DNA of 64,000 nt from Massilia sp. W12. GTDB taxonomy: Bacteria > Pseudomonadota > Gammaproteobacteria > Burkholderiales > Burkholderiaceae_D. The DNA lies in NCBI RefSeq assembly GCF_037300705.1, contig NZ_CP147776.1, positions 744,001 through 808,000 of the forward strand. Direction: 5' to 3'. Positions 20,605 through 30,076 of the stretch are shown piece after piece (within the stretch, counting starts at the first letter, position 1; each line of letters begins with the position of its first letter). Both the position numbers and the translations under genes were made by a program. The notes under the pieces were generated by a model. That model did not search any database and had not been told where the DNA came from. It saw nothing but the letters and a program-made list of their open reading frames with translations.

Positions 20605-21105
20605 ATGACGGGATATCAGATCCGTCCCGCCAGCGGGGATGATGCGGCGGCGATTGCGCAGATTTATTCGCACTATATTTTGCACACCACCATCAGTTTT
20701 GAAACAGAAGCGGTGGACGGCGCGGAAATCGCGCAGCGCATGCAGGATGTGCAGGCCTGCGGCTTGCCCTGGCTGGTCTTGTGCGCAGAGGGACAGGTGC
20801 AGGGCTGGGCTTACGCCAGCCGCTGGCGCACCCGCTGCGCCTATCGCGGCGCGGTGGAATTGAGCGTGTATTTAGCGCCGCAGGTTTGCGGCCGGGGCTG
20901 GGGCGAAGCGCTGTACCGCGCCTTGCTGCAGCAAGTGCGCGCCGCCGGCTTGCACACCGCCATCGGCGGCATCGCTCTGCCCAATCCCGCCAGCGTGGCC
21001 CTGCATGAAAAGCTGGGCATGCGCAAAGTTGCGCATTTTGAGCAGGTCGGGCGCAAGTTTGAGCAGTATATTGATGTTGGCTATTGGCAGATGGTTTGGG
21101 AATAG
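20605..21105 (+). CDS. GNAT acetyltransferase, phosphinothricin/methionine-sulfoximine type
   Basis: Seen: 166 residues matching the Pat/MddA group: start YQIRPASGDDAAAIAQIYSH, the TTISFETE motif near 32, WAYASRWRTRCAYRGAVELSVYL, acetyl-CoA site CGRGWGEALYRALL, and GGIALPNPASVALHEKLGM. Family members N-acetylate methionine sulfoximine and related glutamate analogues. It begins three bases after the TPR gene and is the last gene of that run. Confidence 0.85.
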   Translation: MTGYQIRPASGDDAAAIAQIYSHYILHTTISFETEAVDGAEIAQRMQDVQACGLPWLVLCAEGQVQGWAYASRWRTRCAYRGAVELSVYLAPQVCGRGWGEALYRALLQQVRAAGLHTAIGGIALPNPASVALHEKLGMRKVAHFEQVGRKFEQYIDVGYWQMVWE

Positions 21106-21149
21106 ATTGGCCGCAGCTGCTGTCTTCCTGATAACACGAATTTTGCTCA

Positions 21150-21431
21150 TTACTCCCCCTCTTTATTGTCACTTTTATGCTTGCGCCAAGCGTTTTCAGG
21201 AACGGGGGCTGTGTATTCGTCCAAGCTCAGACCTTCGTTTAGTTCAGCAAGTGCATCCAGAAATTCTTCATTTTTTGCTACAGTCGGATCATTTGCGCGC
21301 ACGGTTAAAATGCCGCGCTCCGAATCAATCACCATAAAAAGCTTTGTATTGGATGGGAGGATTGCCAGCGCTTGAGGGGGCAAGATAAGTTGCCCATCAA
21401 TAATCTCACTATATACAATTTGCATTGTCAT
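21150..21431 (-). CDS. AbrB/SpoVT-like small protein, orphan antitoxin-like
   Basis: Seen: 93 residues; N-terminal half with a swapped-hairpin-like pattern (GQLILPPQALAILPSNTKLFMVIDSERGILTVRAND), C-terminal acidic tail with a charged DEYTAPVPENAWRKHKSDNK segment, as in AbrB-type antitoxins. The start at 21431 is chosen for GGA a few bases upstream; ATGs at 21443 and 21425 are also in frame. No PIN or other toxin is adjacent, and the local DNA is richer in A/T than its neighbours, which suggests a transferred or decayed toxin-antitoxin remnant. Confidence 0.65.
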   Translation of the reverse strand: MTMQIVYSEIIDGQLILPPQALAILPSNTKLFMVIDSERGILTVRANDPTVAKNEEFLDALAELNEGLSLDEYTAPVPENAWRKHKSDNKEGE

Positions 21432-21926
21432 TTCATATTCCATCCAGAGTGTGAGTTGTGTTGCGCGTGATTTGTGGTTTTGGGATGCGTTGCTGGTAAG
21501 TAATGCTTGCAAGTTTTGGTGCAGGTGAGCAACATTACCAGAACAATACAAGCAGGGTAACTTCACGCCTCATGTTCATGTTAAGCGAGGCCACAACTCG
21601 AAAGAGCGAGTCGGCAAGCTCTTTGTGATCCAGTTTGCAACGATCAAGCCGGATGAAGGTCAAATCCATAGCTTGATGTTAAATTTTCCATTGCAAAAAA
21701 TTTCAATTGTAATAAAATGTGTGCCGTGTTCTGCGGTGCATCAATTCTGCTGTTTGTTCCCAATACCAGCCAAACGTTTTGCGCAGTGTGTATGCATTGC
21801 AGGGGCACTGCTTCGCTTCCGGTATTGAAGCGGGGCTGGAGACAGTCCGGGGCCTCCATGTGTGTTGCTTGAAATAAAGATTTTCGTGGCAATTCACTAA
21901 TTTTTCGTTGTATCATTCCGCCCTGT
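21432..21926. other. A/T-richer gene-free stretch
   Basis: About 500 bases with no credible gene; short open frames on both strands lack ribosome sites. The segment 21670-21720 is markedly A/T-rich. Composition differs from the GC-rich surroundings, as expected for foreign or degenerate DNA. Confidence 0.5.
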
Positions 21927-21964
21927 CATGTGTTTGACGCCACCTACGTCAAAAAAAGCACATG
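21927..21964. promoter_or_regulatory. Nested palindrome upstream of the HTH gene
   Basis: TTTGACG (21933-21939) and CGTCAAA (21947-21953) are perfect arms around seven bases, enclosed by a second pair CATGTG (21927-21932) and CACATG (21959-21964). It ends 75 bases before the HTH start. It may be an operator for that HTH protein or a leader hairpin. Confidence 0.5.
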
Positions 21965-22039
21965 GCATCTATCTCCAACGGAATCCTCCCTTTGTTTCAA
22001 CTTCATAACAAAAGCCTTAAGGCTTCAGAGATCATGCAC

Positions 22040-22324
22040 ATGAACACCAAACTCCTCTCATCGATGGAACACTACAACCCCAACCGTTTGCTGGACGCCA
22101 TCATCGAAAAATTACAATTGAAAAACGATGCAGCCCTGTCGCGTGCATTGGAAGTCGCTCCCCCGGTGATTTCCAAGATCCGTCACCATACGCTGCCGAT
22201 TGGCGCCACGATTTTGCTGCGCATGCACGAAATCAGCGATATGTCGATTCGCGAAATGCGTGAATTGATGTCTTACAAAGAGCAGGAGGATGACGCGCAC
22301 AACGGCATGCGTGAGCAAGCCTGA
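22040..22324 (+). CDS. Small helix-turn-helix protein
   Basis: Seen: 94 residues from MNTKLLSSMEHYNPNRLLDA; the central part KNDAALSRALEVAPPVISKI reads as an XRE/lambda-repressor-type helix-turn-helix, followed by IRHHTLPIGATILLRMHEIS. It resembles a short family common in Oxalobacteraceae and their relatives, from memory rather than a search. An earlier in-frame ATG (21962) lies inside the palindrome and is not preferred. A good terminator follows. DNA binding is likely; the target is unknown. Confidence 0.75.
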   Translation: MNTKLLSSMEHYNPNRLLDAIIEKLQLKNDAALSRALEVAPPVISKIRHHTLPIGATILLRMHEISDMSIREMRELMSYKEQEDDAHNGMREQA

Positions 22325-22371
22325 AAGCAGAGCGGGCACCCATCCGGCAGCCCCGCCAGTCATCCGGAAAC

Positions 22372-22404
22372 AAGGCCAGCGTTCACAGCTGGCCTTTGTT
22401 TTTT
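22372..22404 (+). terminator. Intrinsic terminator after the HTH gene
   Basis: AAGGCCAGC and GCTGGCCTT form a 9-bp stem around a seven-base loop, followed by TTTGTTTTTT. Confidence 0.88.
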
Positions 22405-22418
22405 GTGCAAGGATGTGA

Positions 22419-23438
22419 TTATTGATCCGCTTTGGAAGTGAAGGCGTCAGCGTAAAATTCTTCCGCAGGCAAGGCCGCGCGGGCGCAAAAATCACGCTGC
22501 GCCGCCGCCACCATCAGCGGCGCGCCGCAGGCATACACCTGATGCCCGGACAGGTCGGCGTAATCCGCCAACACCGCCTGATGCACAAAACCGCTGCGTC
22601 CCTGCCAGCCGTCTTCCGGCAAGGCGTCCGAGACCACCGGGGTGTATTGGAAATGCGGTATGTCTTCAAGCCAGCTGCGGCACAGCGCATCCATATACAA
22701 ATCCTGTGGCCGCCGGCCCCCCCAATACAAATGCATGGGACGTTGGCAGCCGAGGAATTTGGCATGTTCAATAATGGCTTTGAGCGGCGCAAAGCCGGTG
22801 CCGGACGCCAGCAGAATCATCGGCTTGTCACTGTCTTCGCGCAGGAAGAAGGTGCCCAGTGGAGCTTCAAAGCGCAAAATCTCGCGCTCCTTCATTTTGT
22901 TGAACACGTGGTCTGTGAACAGGCCGCCCGGCATATGACGGATGTGCAATTCGAGTTCGTCGGCGGTGTGCGGCGCATTCGCCATGCTGTAGCTGCGCCG
23001 CTCGCCATTGGTCAGCATGAATTCCAGGAATTGCCCGGCGTGGTATTGCAAGCGCTCATTGGCCGGCAATTGCAGCTTGAGCACGATCACATCCGGCGCG
23101 GCTTTGCTGATCGATTTGACGCGGGTCGGCATTTTGCGCAGCGGATGGTCGCCCACGCCCAGCACTTCACGCGCTTCCAGCGTTAAATCGCTGTGCGGCA
23201 CGGCGCAGCAGGATAGCATCCAGCCCCGGCTTTCCTCGCCCTCGCTCAAGGCTTTTTCCTGGTGCGGCTGGTGCCGCACTTCGCCATCGATGCGCTTGCA
23301 TTTGCAACTGGCGCAGGCCCCGTTTTTACAGCCATATGGCAGACCGACGCCGGCGCGCATCGCCGCTTCCAACACGGTTTCGCCCTCGTCACATGTGAAT
23401 TGACGCCCGCTGGGCATGACGGTGATCTGAAAAGTCAT
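22419..23438 (-). CDS. 2Fe-2S/flavin NAD(P)H oxidoreductase, CDP-6-deoxyglucoseen reductase type
   Basis: Single-chain reductase moving electrons from NAD(P)H through FAD to a plant-type ferredoxin centre. Seen: 339 residues; N-terminal ferredoxin with Cys37, Cys42, Cys45 (GCKNGACASC) and Cys77; FAD site RRSYSMAN; NAD region GTGFAPLKA and C-terminal VYACGAP. Bacterial genomes often annotate it as AscD-like or as a ubiquinone-pathway reductase. An upstream extension of the frame lacks a family match; the ATG at 23438 starts MTFQITVMPSG. It is divergent from the epimerase gene by only 12 bases. Confidence 0.88.
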   Translation of the reverse strand: MTFQITVMPSGRQFTCDEGETVLEAAMRAGVGLPYGCKNGACASCKCKRIDGEVRHQPHQEKALSEGEESRGWMLSCCAVPHSDLTLEAREVLGVGDHPLRKMPTRVKSISKAAPDVIVLKLQLPANERLQYHAGQFLEFMLTNGERRSYSMANAPHTADELELHIRHMPGGLFTDHVFNKMKEREILRFEAPLGTFFLREDSDKPMILLASGTGFAPLKAIIEHAKFLGCQRPMHLYWGGRRPQDLYMDALCRSWLEDIPHFQYTPVVSDALPEDGWQGRSGFVHQAVLADYADLSGHQVYACGAPLMVAAAQRDFCARAALPAEEFYADAFTSKADQ

Positions 23439-23450
23439 ACAATCCCTGAT

Positions 23451-24350
23451 ATGGAAAAAAAACATCAAGCAAAATTTGGACGGCCCGGCTTGCTCATGCT
23501 CGGCTGCGGTGCGGTGGCGCAACAGCTCTTGCCGCTCTTGCTGCCGCGTTTTCGCGTGTTCGCCGTGTTGCGCGATCCGGCGAAATGCGCGGCCTGGCGC
23601 GCCGCCGGCGCGATTCCCATCGTCGCCGACCTGGATGCGCCGCACACCTTGCGCCGCCTGCGCGGTCTGGCGCATACGGTGTTGCATCTGGCCCCGCCGC
23701 CCGCTGCCGGCGCGCTGGATAGCCGCAGCCGTCATGTGTGCGCCATTTTACCCGCTGGCGCACGTCTTGTTTATCTCAGCACCAGCGGCGTGTATGGCGA
23801 TTGCGGCGGCGCGCTGATCGATGAAACCCGGCCCACTGCGGCGCGCAATGCGCGTGCGGTGCGGCGGGTCGATGCGGAGCAGGTTTTGCGCATCCAGGCG
23901 CGGGCGCGCGGCTGGCGCCTGACGATTTTGCGCGTGCCCGGCATTTATGGCCATCAGCGTCTGCCGCTGGCGCGCATTGAGCAGGGTTTGCCGGCCCTCT
24001 TGCCGCAGGAAGATGTGTACACCAATCACATTCACGAGGAAGATTTGGCGCGCGCCTGTCTGCATGCGCTGGATTTTGGCCGCCCCTTGCGCCTGTATCA
24101 TGCGGTGGATGATTCGGACATGAAGATGGGCGAATATTTTGATCAGGTGGCCGCCGCCTTCGGTCTGGCGCCGCCGCCGCGTCTGCCGCGCAGCGTGTTG
24201 CCGCAATATCTCAGCCCGGCCATGCTGTCTTTCATGGGCGAATCGCGCCGCTTGCAAAACCGCCGCCTGAAGCAGGAATTGCGTCTGCGCCTGCGCTATC
24301 CCACTGTGGCGCATGGCTTGCGTGCGGCTTTACAACAAGCCCCGAATTGA
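23451..24350 (+). CDS. NAD-dependent epimerase/Rossmann-fold protein (SDR-like)
   Basis: Seen: 299 residues; N-terminal nucleotide motif LLMLGCGAVAQQLL (GxGxxxQ), the YLSTSGVYGDCGG stretch typical of extended SDR proteins, RVPGIYG and HIHEEDLARACLHAL. It resembles the YeeZ-type putative epimerases; no substrate is known. The start MEKKHQ at 23451 leaves 12 bases to the divergent reductase, so both promoters must lie within the opposite coding sequences. Confidence 0.83.
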   Translation: MEKKHQAKFGRPGLLMLGCGAVAQQLLPLLLPRFRVFAVLRDPAKCAAWRAAGAIPIVADLDAPHTLRRLRGLAHTVLHLAPPPAAGALDSRSRHVCAILPAGARLVYLSTSGVYGDCGGALIDETRPTAARNARAVRRVDAEQVLRIQARARGWRLTILRVPGIYGHQRLPLARIEQGLPALLPQEDVYTNHIHEEDLARACLHALDFGRPLRLYHAVDDSDMKMGEYFDQVAAAFGLAPPPRLPRSVLPQYLSPAMLSFMGESRRLQNRRLKQELRLRLRYPTVAHGLRAALQQAPN

Positions 24351-24388
24351 TGTTGTGCGCCGGACACAGATTTTGACATTCTGTTGAG

Positions 24389-24410
24389 TTTTGTGATCTG
24401 GATTACAAAA
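24389..24410. promoter_or_regulatory. CRP-like palindrome upstream of the small protein
   Basis: TTTTGTGATC, two bases, GATTACAAAA: 9 of 10 positions are symmetric. The core TGTGA-N6-TTACA differs by one base from the CRP/Vfr consensus. TTGACA at 24373-24378 could be a -35, but I see no good -10 at the right distance. A 7-bp hairpin GGCGGGC / GCCCGCC (24489-24495, 24506-24512) lies farther down the leader. Confidence 0.45.
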
Positions 24411-24627
24411 ACTTGCCAAATTTCCTGCCAGCATGGGCTTGTCATTGGTCAGCACCGGTATTACATGCAACGTTAAGCCGGTATCCCTGGCGGGCCCAGT
24501 CAGCTGCCCGCCATGAGGCGAAATGGCAGGCTTTTCACCCTCTGCTCGGGTTTCTTGAAAGCAAGAACAGAGACTATTGTGAAAGCACAGGCAATGCAGT
24601 TTGCCGCTTGGCGGTAAGGAGGCAGAA

Positions 24628-24783
24628 ATGGATAAGATTGTGATTGCGCCCAGTAAAGAAGCGGTGCGCCAGTTTATGCAGCAGCGTTTGACAGAGCGCC
24701 GCCCGCCGCCCGATGTGCAAACCATACGCCGTCAACTGGGCTGGGAATTACAAGCGGCGACGCGCGAGGCGGCCAAGCGTTGA
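24628..24783 (+). CDS. 51-residue protein of unknown function
   Basis: Seen: 51 residues, MDKIVIAPSKEAVRQFMQQR and then a basic, Arg-rich helix-like part ending REAAKR. It is preceded by the perfect ribosome site AAGGAGG five bases before the ATG, which makes translation likely. A leader of about 215 bases with a CRP-like palindrome and a hairpin lies upstream. It converges with the pseudopilin operon 13 bases away. I do not recognise the family. Confidence 0.65.
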   Translation: MDKIVIAPSKEAVRQFMQQRLTERRPPPDVQTIRRQLGWELQAATREAAKR

Positions 24784-24796
24784 CGTCGCACCAGCC

Positions 24797-25177
24797 TCAC
24801 AGCTGGTTGAAAGGGCGCCCGTCGCGCGTATTGCCGGGCGCTGCGCTGCGCAGATTATAGACGCTGCCCTTGCTGCCATCATCCGGCGCTTCGAGCACCC
24901 AACTGGTATTATTTTCCAGCACCGGGTCCCATGGCAGGGAGCGCAGATATTTTTTCTCTACCAATTCTTCCAGTGACTCGGGGTAGCGCCCGGTATCTCC
25001 ATAAAATTTATCGATGGTTTCGCGCGTGATGCGCAAATTGTCCGCCAGAATGGTTTCCCTGGCCGTGTCTATGCTTTGAAAATAGCGCGGCAGCGCAATC
25101 GTCGCCAGTAATGAGACGATGGCCATCACCACCAATAATTCGATCAGCGTGAAAGCGCGCCTGGCATTATTCTTCAT
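24797..25177 (-). CDS. gspG: GspG-like major pseudopilin
   Basis: Structural subunit of a short periplasmic pseudopilus. Seen: 126 residues; short basic leader NNARRA before the prepilin peptidase site, then [20 protein letters not shown] with the conserved Glu at +5 of the mature chain; the C-terminal half has the ETIDKFYGDTGRYPESLEEL pattern of GspG. It is last in the secretion/pilus operon, four bases after the other pseudopilin. Confidence 0.88.
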   Translation of the reverse strand: MKNNARRAFTLIELLVVMAIVSLLATIALPRYFQSIDTARETILADNLRITRETIDKFYGDTGRYPESLEELVEKKYLRSLPWDPVLENNTSWVLEAPDDGSKGSVYNLRSAAPGNTRDGRPFNQL

Positions 25178-25181
25178 TGCT

Positions 25182-25655
25182 TCACCATTTGCGGTAAGGG
25201 ATGCCGTTCAGACCGGTTTTGTCTGACAGCGAATACACATCATACACATCGTCGCCTTCGCGCGGTTCATTCGCTTCGCTGGCGTAGCTGCGCTTGCCCC
25301 AGGTTTGCGCATCTTCCTCATCCGGATTGGCATTGAGCGGGTCGCGCGGGATGCGGCGCAAAAAATAAATTTTATTGCGCTTGGGGTCGCGTTGATCCGC
25401 CACCCCCTCGACCAGCAGTTCCAGGGTTTTCGGATAGCCGCTGGCGCCCAGCGGTTTGGGAATCCTTCCCTCATCGCTGGCGCGCTTGTAGGCGTCGATG
25501 CCCTGGCGGATTTCGCGCAGGGCGTGGCGCAATTCCTGCTCTTTGTGCCGCTGCACCGTGATTTGCGCCACCGGCAACACGGCGCTGGCCAATAAGGCCA
25601 GAATCGCCAGCGTCACCAGCAACTCAATCAGGGTGAAAGCGCGCCGCTGCATCAT
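25182..25655 (-). CDS. Type II secretion pseudopilin
   Basis: Seen: 157 residues starting [20 protein letters not shown], a prepilin-type cleavage and methylation motif, then [19 protein letters not shown] and the acidic C-terminus [11 protein letters not shown]-like region ending [10 protein letters not shown]. The start at 25655 overlaps the secretin stop by four bases (ATGA). Prepilin peptidase must act on it but is not encoded here. It could be GspG- or GspH-like; I cannot decide. Confidence 0.87.
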   Translation of the reverse strand: MMQRRAFTLIELLVTLAILALLASAVLPVAQITVQRHKEQELRHALREIRQGIDAYKRASDEGRIPKPLGASGYPKTLELLVEGVADQRDPKRNKIYFLRRIPRDPLNANPDEEDAQTWGKRSYASEANEPREGDDVYDVYSLSDKTGLNGIPYRKW

Positions 25656-28089
25656 GGCCGGATTTGCACCACGTAAGGGGCCGGCATCTGAGCCACCACG
25701 CCGCTGCCGCTGGCGGTGACCGGGGCAATCGTGATTAACTGCACGCGGCTGGAATCGGTGGCGGCCAGGGCGCGCAAGGTCAGGGTGATGATGGAGCCGC
25801 CTTCGCTCGCGCCGCCATTGCTGCGCGTGACCGAGGCTAACACTTGGCCGCTGCTTTCCACCTTGCTGGTGAAAACGGTTTGGCCGCCGCCTTGTTTCAG
25901 GAAGTCGCCTTCGCTCACCGCCGTCACTTGCAACACCTTGGGGTCGAAGCCGATCGCCAGCGGCAAACTGGCAATCGGTTGATCCGAGCGCAACACCAGT
26001 TGCAGGCTGAAGTTTTCGCCGACTTTGACCACTGGCGGGCCTTGCCATTGCATTTGCGGCGGGGTCGGGGCCGGCGGCGCGCTCCCGGTTTCCAGATTGC
26101 CGGTGGCGCCGGTGCCGGCGCTGCTGCCCGGATTGGGCGGGCTGTAAATGCCACCGCTGGTGCTGCCTGCATTGCCGGCGCCGGTTGATAGATTGCCGCC
26201 AATGTCTGTTTTCACAGGCGCCGGCGCCGGGGCAGAGCCTGCGCCCATGCCTGCGCCAGTGCTGACGGCGCCTGGCAAGCTGCTGCTTGCGCTTGCGCTG
26301 CTGCGCGAGGGCAGGGTGACCGGGGCCGAGGGCGCATCGGGCCGCACGCGCATGCTGGAATCGGTGCCGGCGCGGAATTCGGCGATGGTGGATTCTGGCC
26401 GCGTGATATTGCGCACCAGGCGCGGCGTGATGGCCAGCACGATCTCGGTTTTTTCATTATTTCCCAAGCCGCTGCCAAACAGCCGGCCCAGCAAGGGCAA
26501 TTCGCCCAGGCCCGGCACTTTATTGCCGCTCTTGCGTTCTTCATCATTGATCAAACCGGCCAGCACCTGGGTTTCGCCATCTTTCAAGCGCAGCGCTGTG
26601 CTGGCGGTGCGGGTGCCGATGCGGTAGGCGTTGCTGCCGGACTTGGTTTGCGATTCCGAGACGATGTTCGAGACTTCGAGCATGACCTTGATCCCGACAT
26701 CATTGTCCAGATACACATTCGGCTCGACTTCCAGCTTCAAGCCGACTTCGACATAATTCACGCTCTCCGAGACAAAGCCGGTTGAGGTCGAGGTCGAGGT
26801 GATGTTGGGCACCCGTTCGCCGATCATGAATTTGGCTTTTTCGCGGTTGCGCGCGCGGATGCGCGGGTTGGCTAACAGATTCACATCCGAATCCACTGTG
26901 CGCGCCACCACCGTGGTCTGGCCGACTGAGGCTTCGACGGTGCGGCTGTTGATATTGCTGCGCACATCGGACAGCAGCAGTTTTCCGCCGGCGGTGGAGG
27001 GCAGCAGAGTCAGATTCATTTTTTCCGGCCAGTTGATGCCCAGTTCCGTCAGCTTGGTGCGTTTGATTTCCAGCACTTCGACTTCCAGCATCACTTCCGG
27101 CTCGGGTTGATCGTGCAGCGCGATCAGTTTTTCCGCCACCTTGATCGCATCCGCGCTGTCGCGCAGCACAATCATATTCAGCTTTTCATCCACCACCACA
27201 TCGCGCGTTTTGACGATTGTTTTGATGCTGTTGGCGACTGCTTTGGCTTCGGCATTGGTCAGGAAAAAGCTGCGCACCAGCACTTCCTGATATTCCTTTT
27301 GCTTGGCCGGCTGGTTCGGGAAAATCAGGATGGTGTTGCCATCCATGACTTGCTGCTCCAGCTGGTTGGTCATCAGAGCGTAGTGAATCGCCGCTTCGAC
27401 ATTGCTGTTTTTCAGATAAATCGACATCCGCTGATCTTGCCGCACATCTTTATCAAACAGGATATTCAAGCCGGCGGTGCGCGCAATCACTTCAAACACC
27501 TGCTTTACGCTGGCGTCTTTGAATTCGATGGTGATCGGTTTGCGCAGCGATTGCGCCATCTGGGTTTGCGGTGAATTGGCGCGCGCCAGCTCATTCAATT
27601 CTTTTTGCAGCGCCACGGCGCCGGGGTGGGCCGGGTTTTCCACCAGGATCAGGCTGATTTTGCTGCGTGCGCCGGCATTGTCTTTTTTCTCCAGCGCGCT
27701 TTTGGCTTCGTCCAGCCATTTTTGCTGGCGCGCCCGGGCTTCGATCTGCAGCAGGCCGGCGCTGGCGCGCGCATTGCTGCTTTCCAGCGCTAAAACACGG
27801 CGGTAGGCCTCAGCGGCGGCGCCCGGATCGCTGGCTTGCAGCCGGTCGCCCTGGCGCAGCAAGTCATACACCGCTTTTTCGCGCGCTTGCATCAAGCCAG
27901 CGCGGAATTGCGGCGAACGCGGATCTTCATTCACCGCTTGCTGCATTTTCTGCAGACCTTCTTCGACCTTGTTTTGTGCGATCAGCTCGCGTCCGTCACG
28001 ATAGGCGCGCTGGCCGGCGCAGGCGCTGAGCAAGAGTGCGGCGGCCAGCGCCAGCACGCCAGCACGCGGCAGGGTGGGGGAGGTGCGCT

Positions 28090-28093
<4 letters not shown>
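25652..28093 (-). CDS. Lipoprotein secretin (GspD/MshL/PilQ family) with C-terminal cohesin-like domain
   Basis: Outer-membrane gate of the secretion/pilus machine. Seen: 813 residues; lipobox LLSAC with Cys25; TPR-like helices about 30-170; an STN/N0-type domain ([20 protein letters not shown] near 185); N1 domains; the secretin core with [35 protein letters not shown] and [14 protein letters not shown]; then a Ser/Gly/Ala/Pro-rich linker (about 595-680); and a C-terminal domain (about 690-813, [20 protein letters not shown]) resembling cohesin. It overlaps the PilP-like gene by four bases. The cohesin part faces the periplasm or the surface, which is not standard in GspD. Confidence 0.9.
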
Positions 28094-28712
<619 letters not shown>

Positions 28713-28716
<4 letters not shown>

Positions 28717-29426
28717 TGATTTTCCTCCTCACCATCTTCGCTTTTGCGCTTGGGATCGATGACTTTTTCGCGTTGCGGGGCGGGATGATCGATGGCGGCC
28801 CTGCTGGCGTGCGCTTCCATCAACATGGCGTTGAGCATGGCTTCGGCGATGCTGTCGGCGTCGCCCAGATACAGGCTCAAACGCAGCCGCGCTTCCAGAT
28901 TGCGATTGGCCACGATTTCCCGTTTGAAGCTGATTTCATCCAGCGCAGCAAACGGGATTTGCAACAGGGTTTGTTCGCAGAATTGGCGCAATTGCCCATA
29001 CGTGCCTTTCACCGGCAGCGTGATTTGATAATGATAAAAACCGCCGGCTTTATTGAAGCTGAGCTTGTATTCTCCCTGGCGCAGGGTGAGGCCGGCGCGC
29101 TCGGCGATGCCAAACAGCAGGTTGACTTGCTGCTCGACATAGCTGCGCTCGCCCAGCGCATCATAAAAGCGCACCAGATTGCGTTCGGCCACCGGCTGCG
29201 GTTTGGCCGGCATTGCCGGCACGGCTTTGGGCTGGGCGAAGGCGGCTTTGATTTTCTCCACCGCCTGACGGTTTTGCTGCAGCATGGTGTGTTGCTGCGG
29301 CAGCCAGATCTGCCAGCCATACAGCGCCAGCGCCAGACCCAGCAGCGCGCAGGGCGTCAGCCAACCCAGATGCGGCAGGCGCAGGCGCAGTTGCAGGAAT
29401 AAAGAGGCGGGCGGCGGCAACTTCAT
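28713..29426 (-). CDS. PilO-like inner-membrane protein
   Basis: Seen: 237 residues; one transmembrane helix about 23-43 (CALLGLALALYGWQIWL), coiled region, then an alpha/beta domain with GFYHYQITLPVKGTYGQLRQF as in PilO/MshJ. It would pair with the PilN-like protein to link the cytoplasmic ATPase ring to the PilP-secretin part. The C-terminal 40 residues are charged and probably disordered. It overlaps both neighbours by four bases. Confidence 0.75.
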
Positions 29427-30076
29427 GGTTTGCCTCCCTTGATCGGCTTGCCGATCACGTCCGGCTCATTGGCGGCCTTGCGCGCGCGCATGTCTTCCAG
29501 TCTTTCCTGGCTGTCATCGTCTTCATTTTCAAAGCCGATCAGCCAGCGCGCTTCAAATTGAAAGCGCAATGGCCGGTTCGGATCTTGTTCATTGACTTCA
29601 TGTTTGGTCAGCAAAACCTGATCAAAAAAACCGGCCACGCGCAGTTTGCGCATATACGCCGCCATATCCTGACTGGTTTTGGCCTCGGCGCTGGCGCGCA
29701 GCAGGCGGCGTTGCGGATCCGGCTCCAGCGACAGCAGGGCGATATTGGGCGGGGTGGCGGCTTCCAGCGCATCCAGCAATTCATGCCAGGGCAGGTTTAG
29801 ATGCGCCACAGCGGCATTCACCGCCTTGGCCTTGGCTTCGGTGACGGTGGTTTTCAGCACTGGCGGCTTGGCTTTGCTGCGCTCATCCAGCTGGCGTTGA
29901 TAACGCTGTAATTGCGCGCTGGACTGCGCCAACTCGGCTTCCAGCGCTTGCTGCCGCAAACTCAATGACAGCAGGCTGAGGCCGGCTGCGCCAAGCAGCA
30001 GCCAGCCCGGCAGCGATGAGCGCCACAGGCGGCGGCGCCAGTGGCCGGGGGCGAAATCGATTTCCGCACAAGTCAT
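29423..30076 (-). CDS. PilN-like inner-membrane protein
   Basis: Seen: 217 residues from the ATG at 30076 (MTCAEIDFAPGHWRRRLW); one transmembrane helix about 24-43; then a coiled coil (LEAELAQSSAQLQRYQRQLDE) and a ferredoxin-like fold (LPWHELLDALEAATPPNIAL). The N-terminal cytoplasmic NF-P type tail binds PilM in known systems; here IDFAP may play that part. The ATG overlaps the PilM-like stop by four bases. A longer frame upstream is an artefact over the neighbour gene. Confidence 0.78.
   Translation of the reverse strand: MTCAEIDFAPGHWRRRLWRSSLPGWLLLGAAGLSLLSLSLRQQALEAELAQSSAQLQRYQRQLDERSKAKPPVLKTTVTEAKAKAVNAAVAHLNLPWHELLDALEAATPPNIALLSLEPDPQRRLLRASAEAKTSQDMAAYMRKLRVAGFFDQVLLTKHEVNEQDPNRPLRFQFEARWLIGFENEDDDSQERLEDMRARKAANEPDVIGKPIKGGKP

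Noticed and set aside
21644-21916. 90-codon open frame in the A/T-richer gap
   Set aside because: No ribosome site, no recognisable motif, and it crosses a region of skewed composition.
24411-24627. Riboswitch in the leader of the 51-residue protein
   Set aside because: Compared by eye with cyclic-di-GMP, cobalamin and glycine riboswitch patterns; no conserved core was found. Only a simple hairpin is supported.
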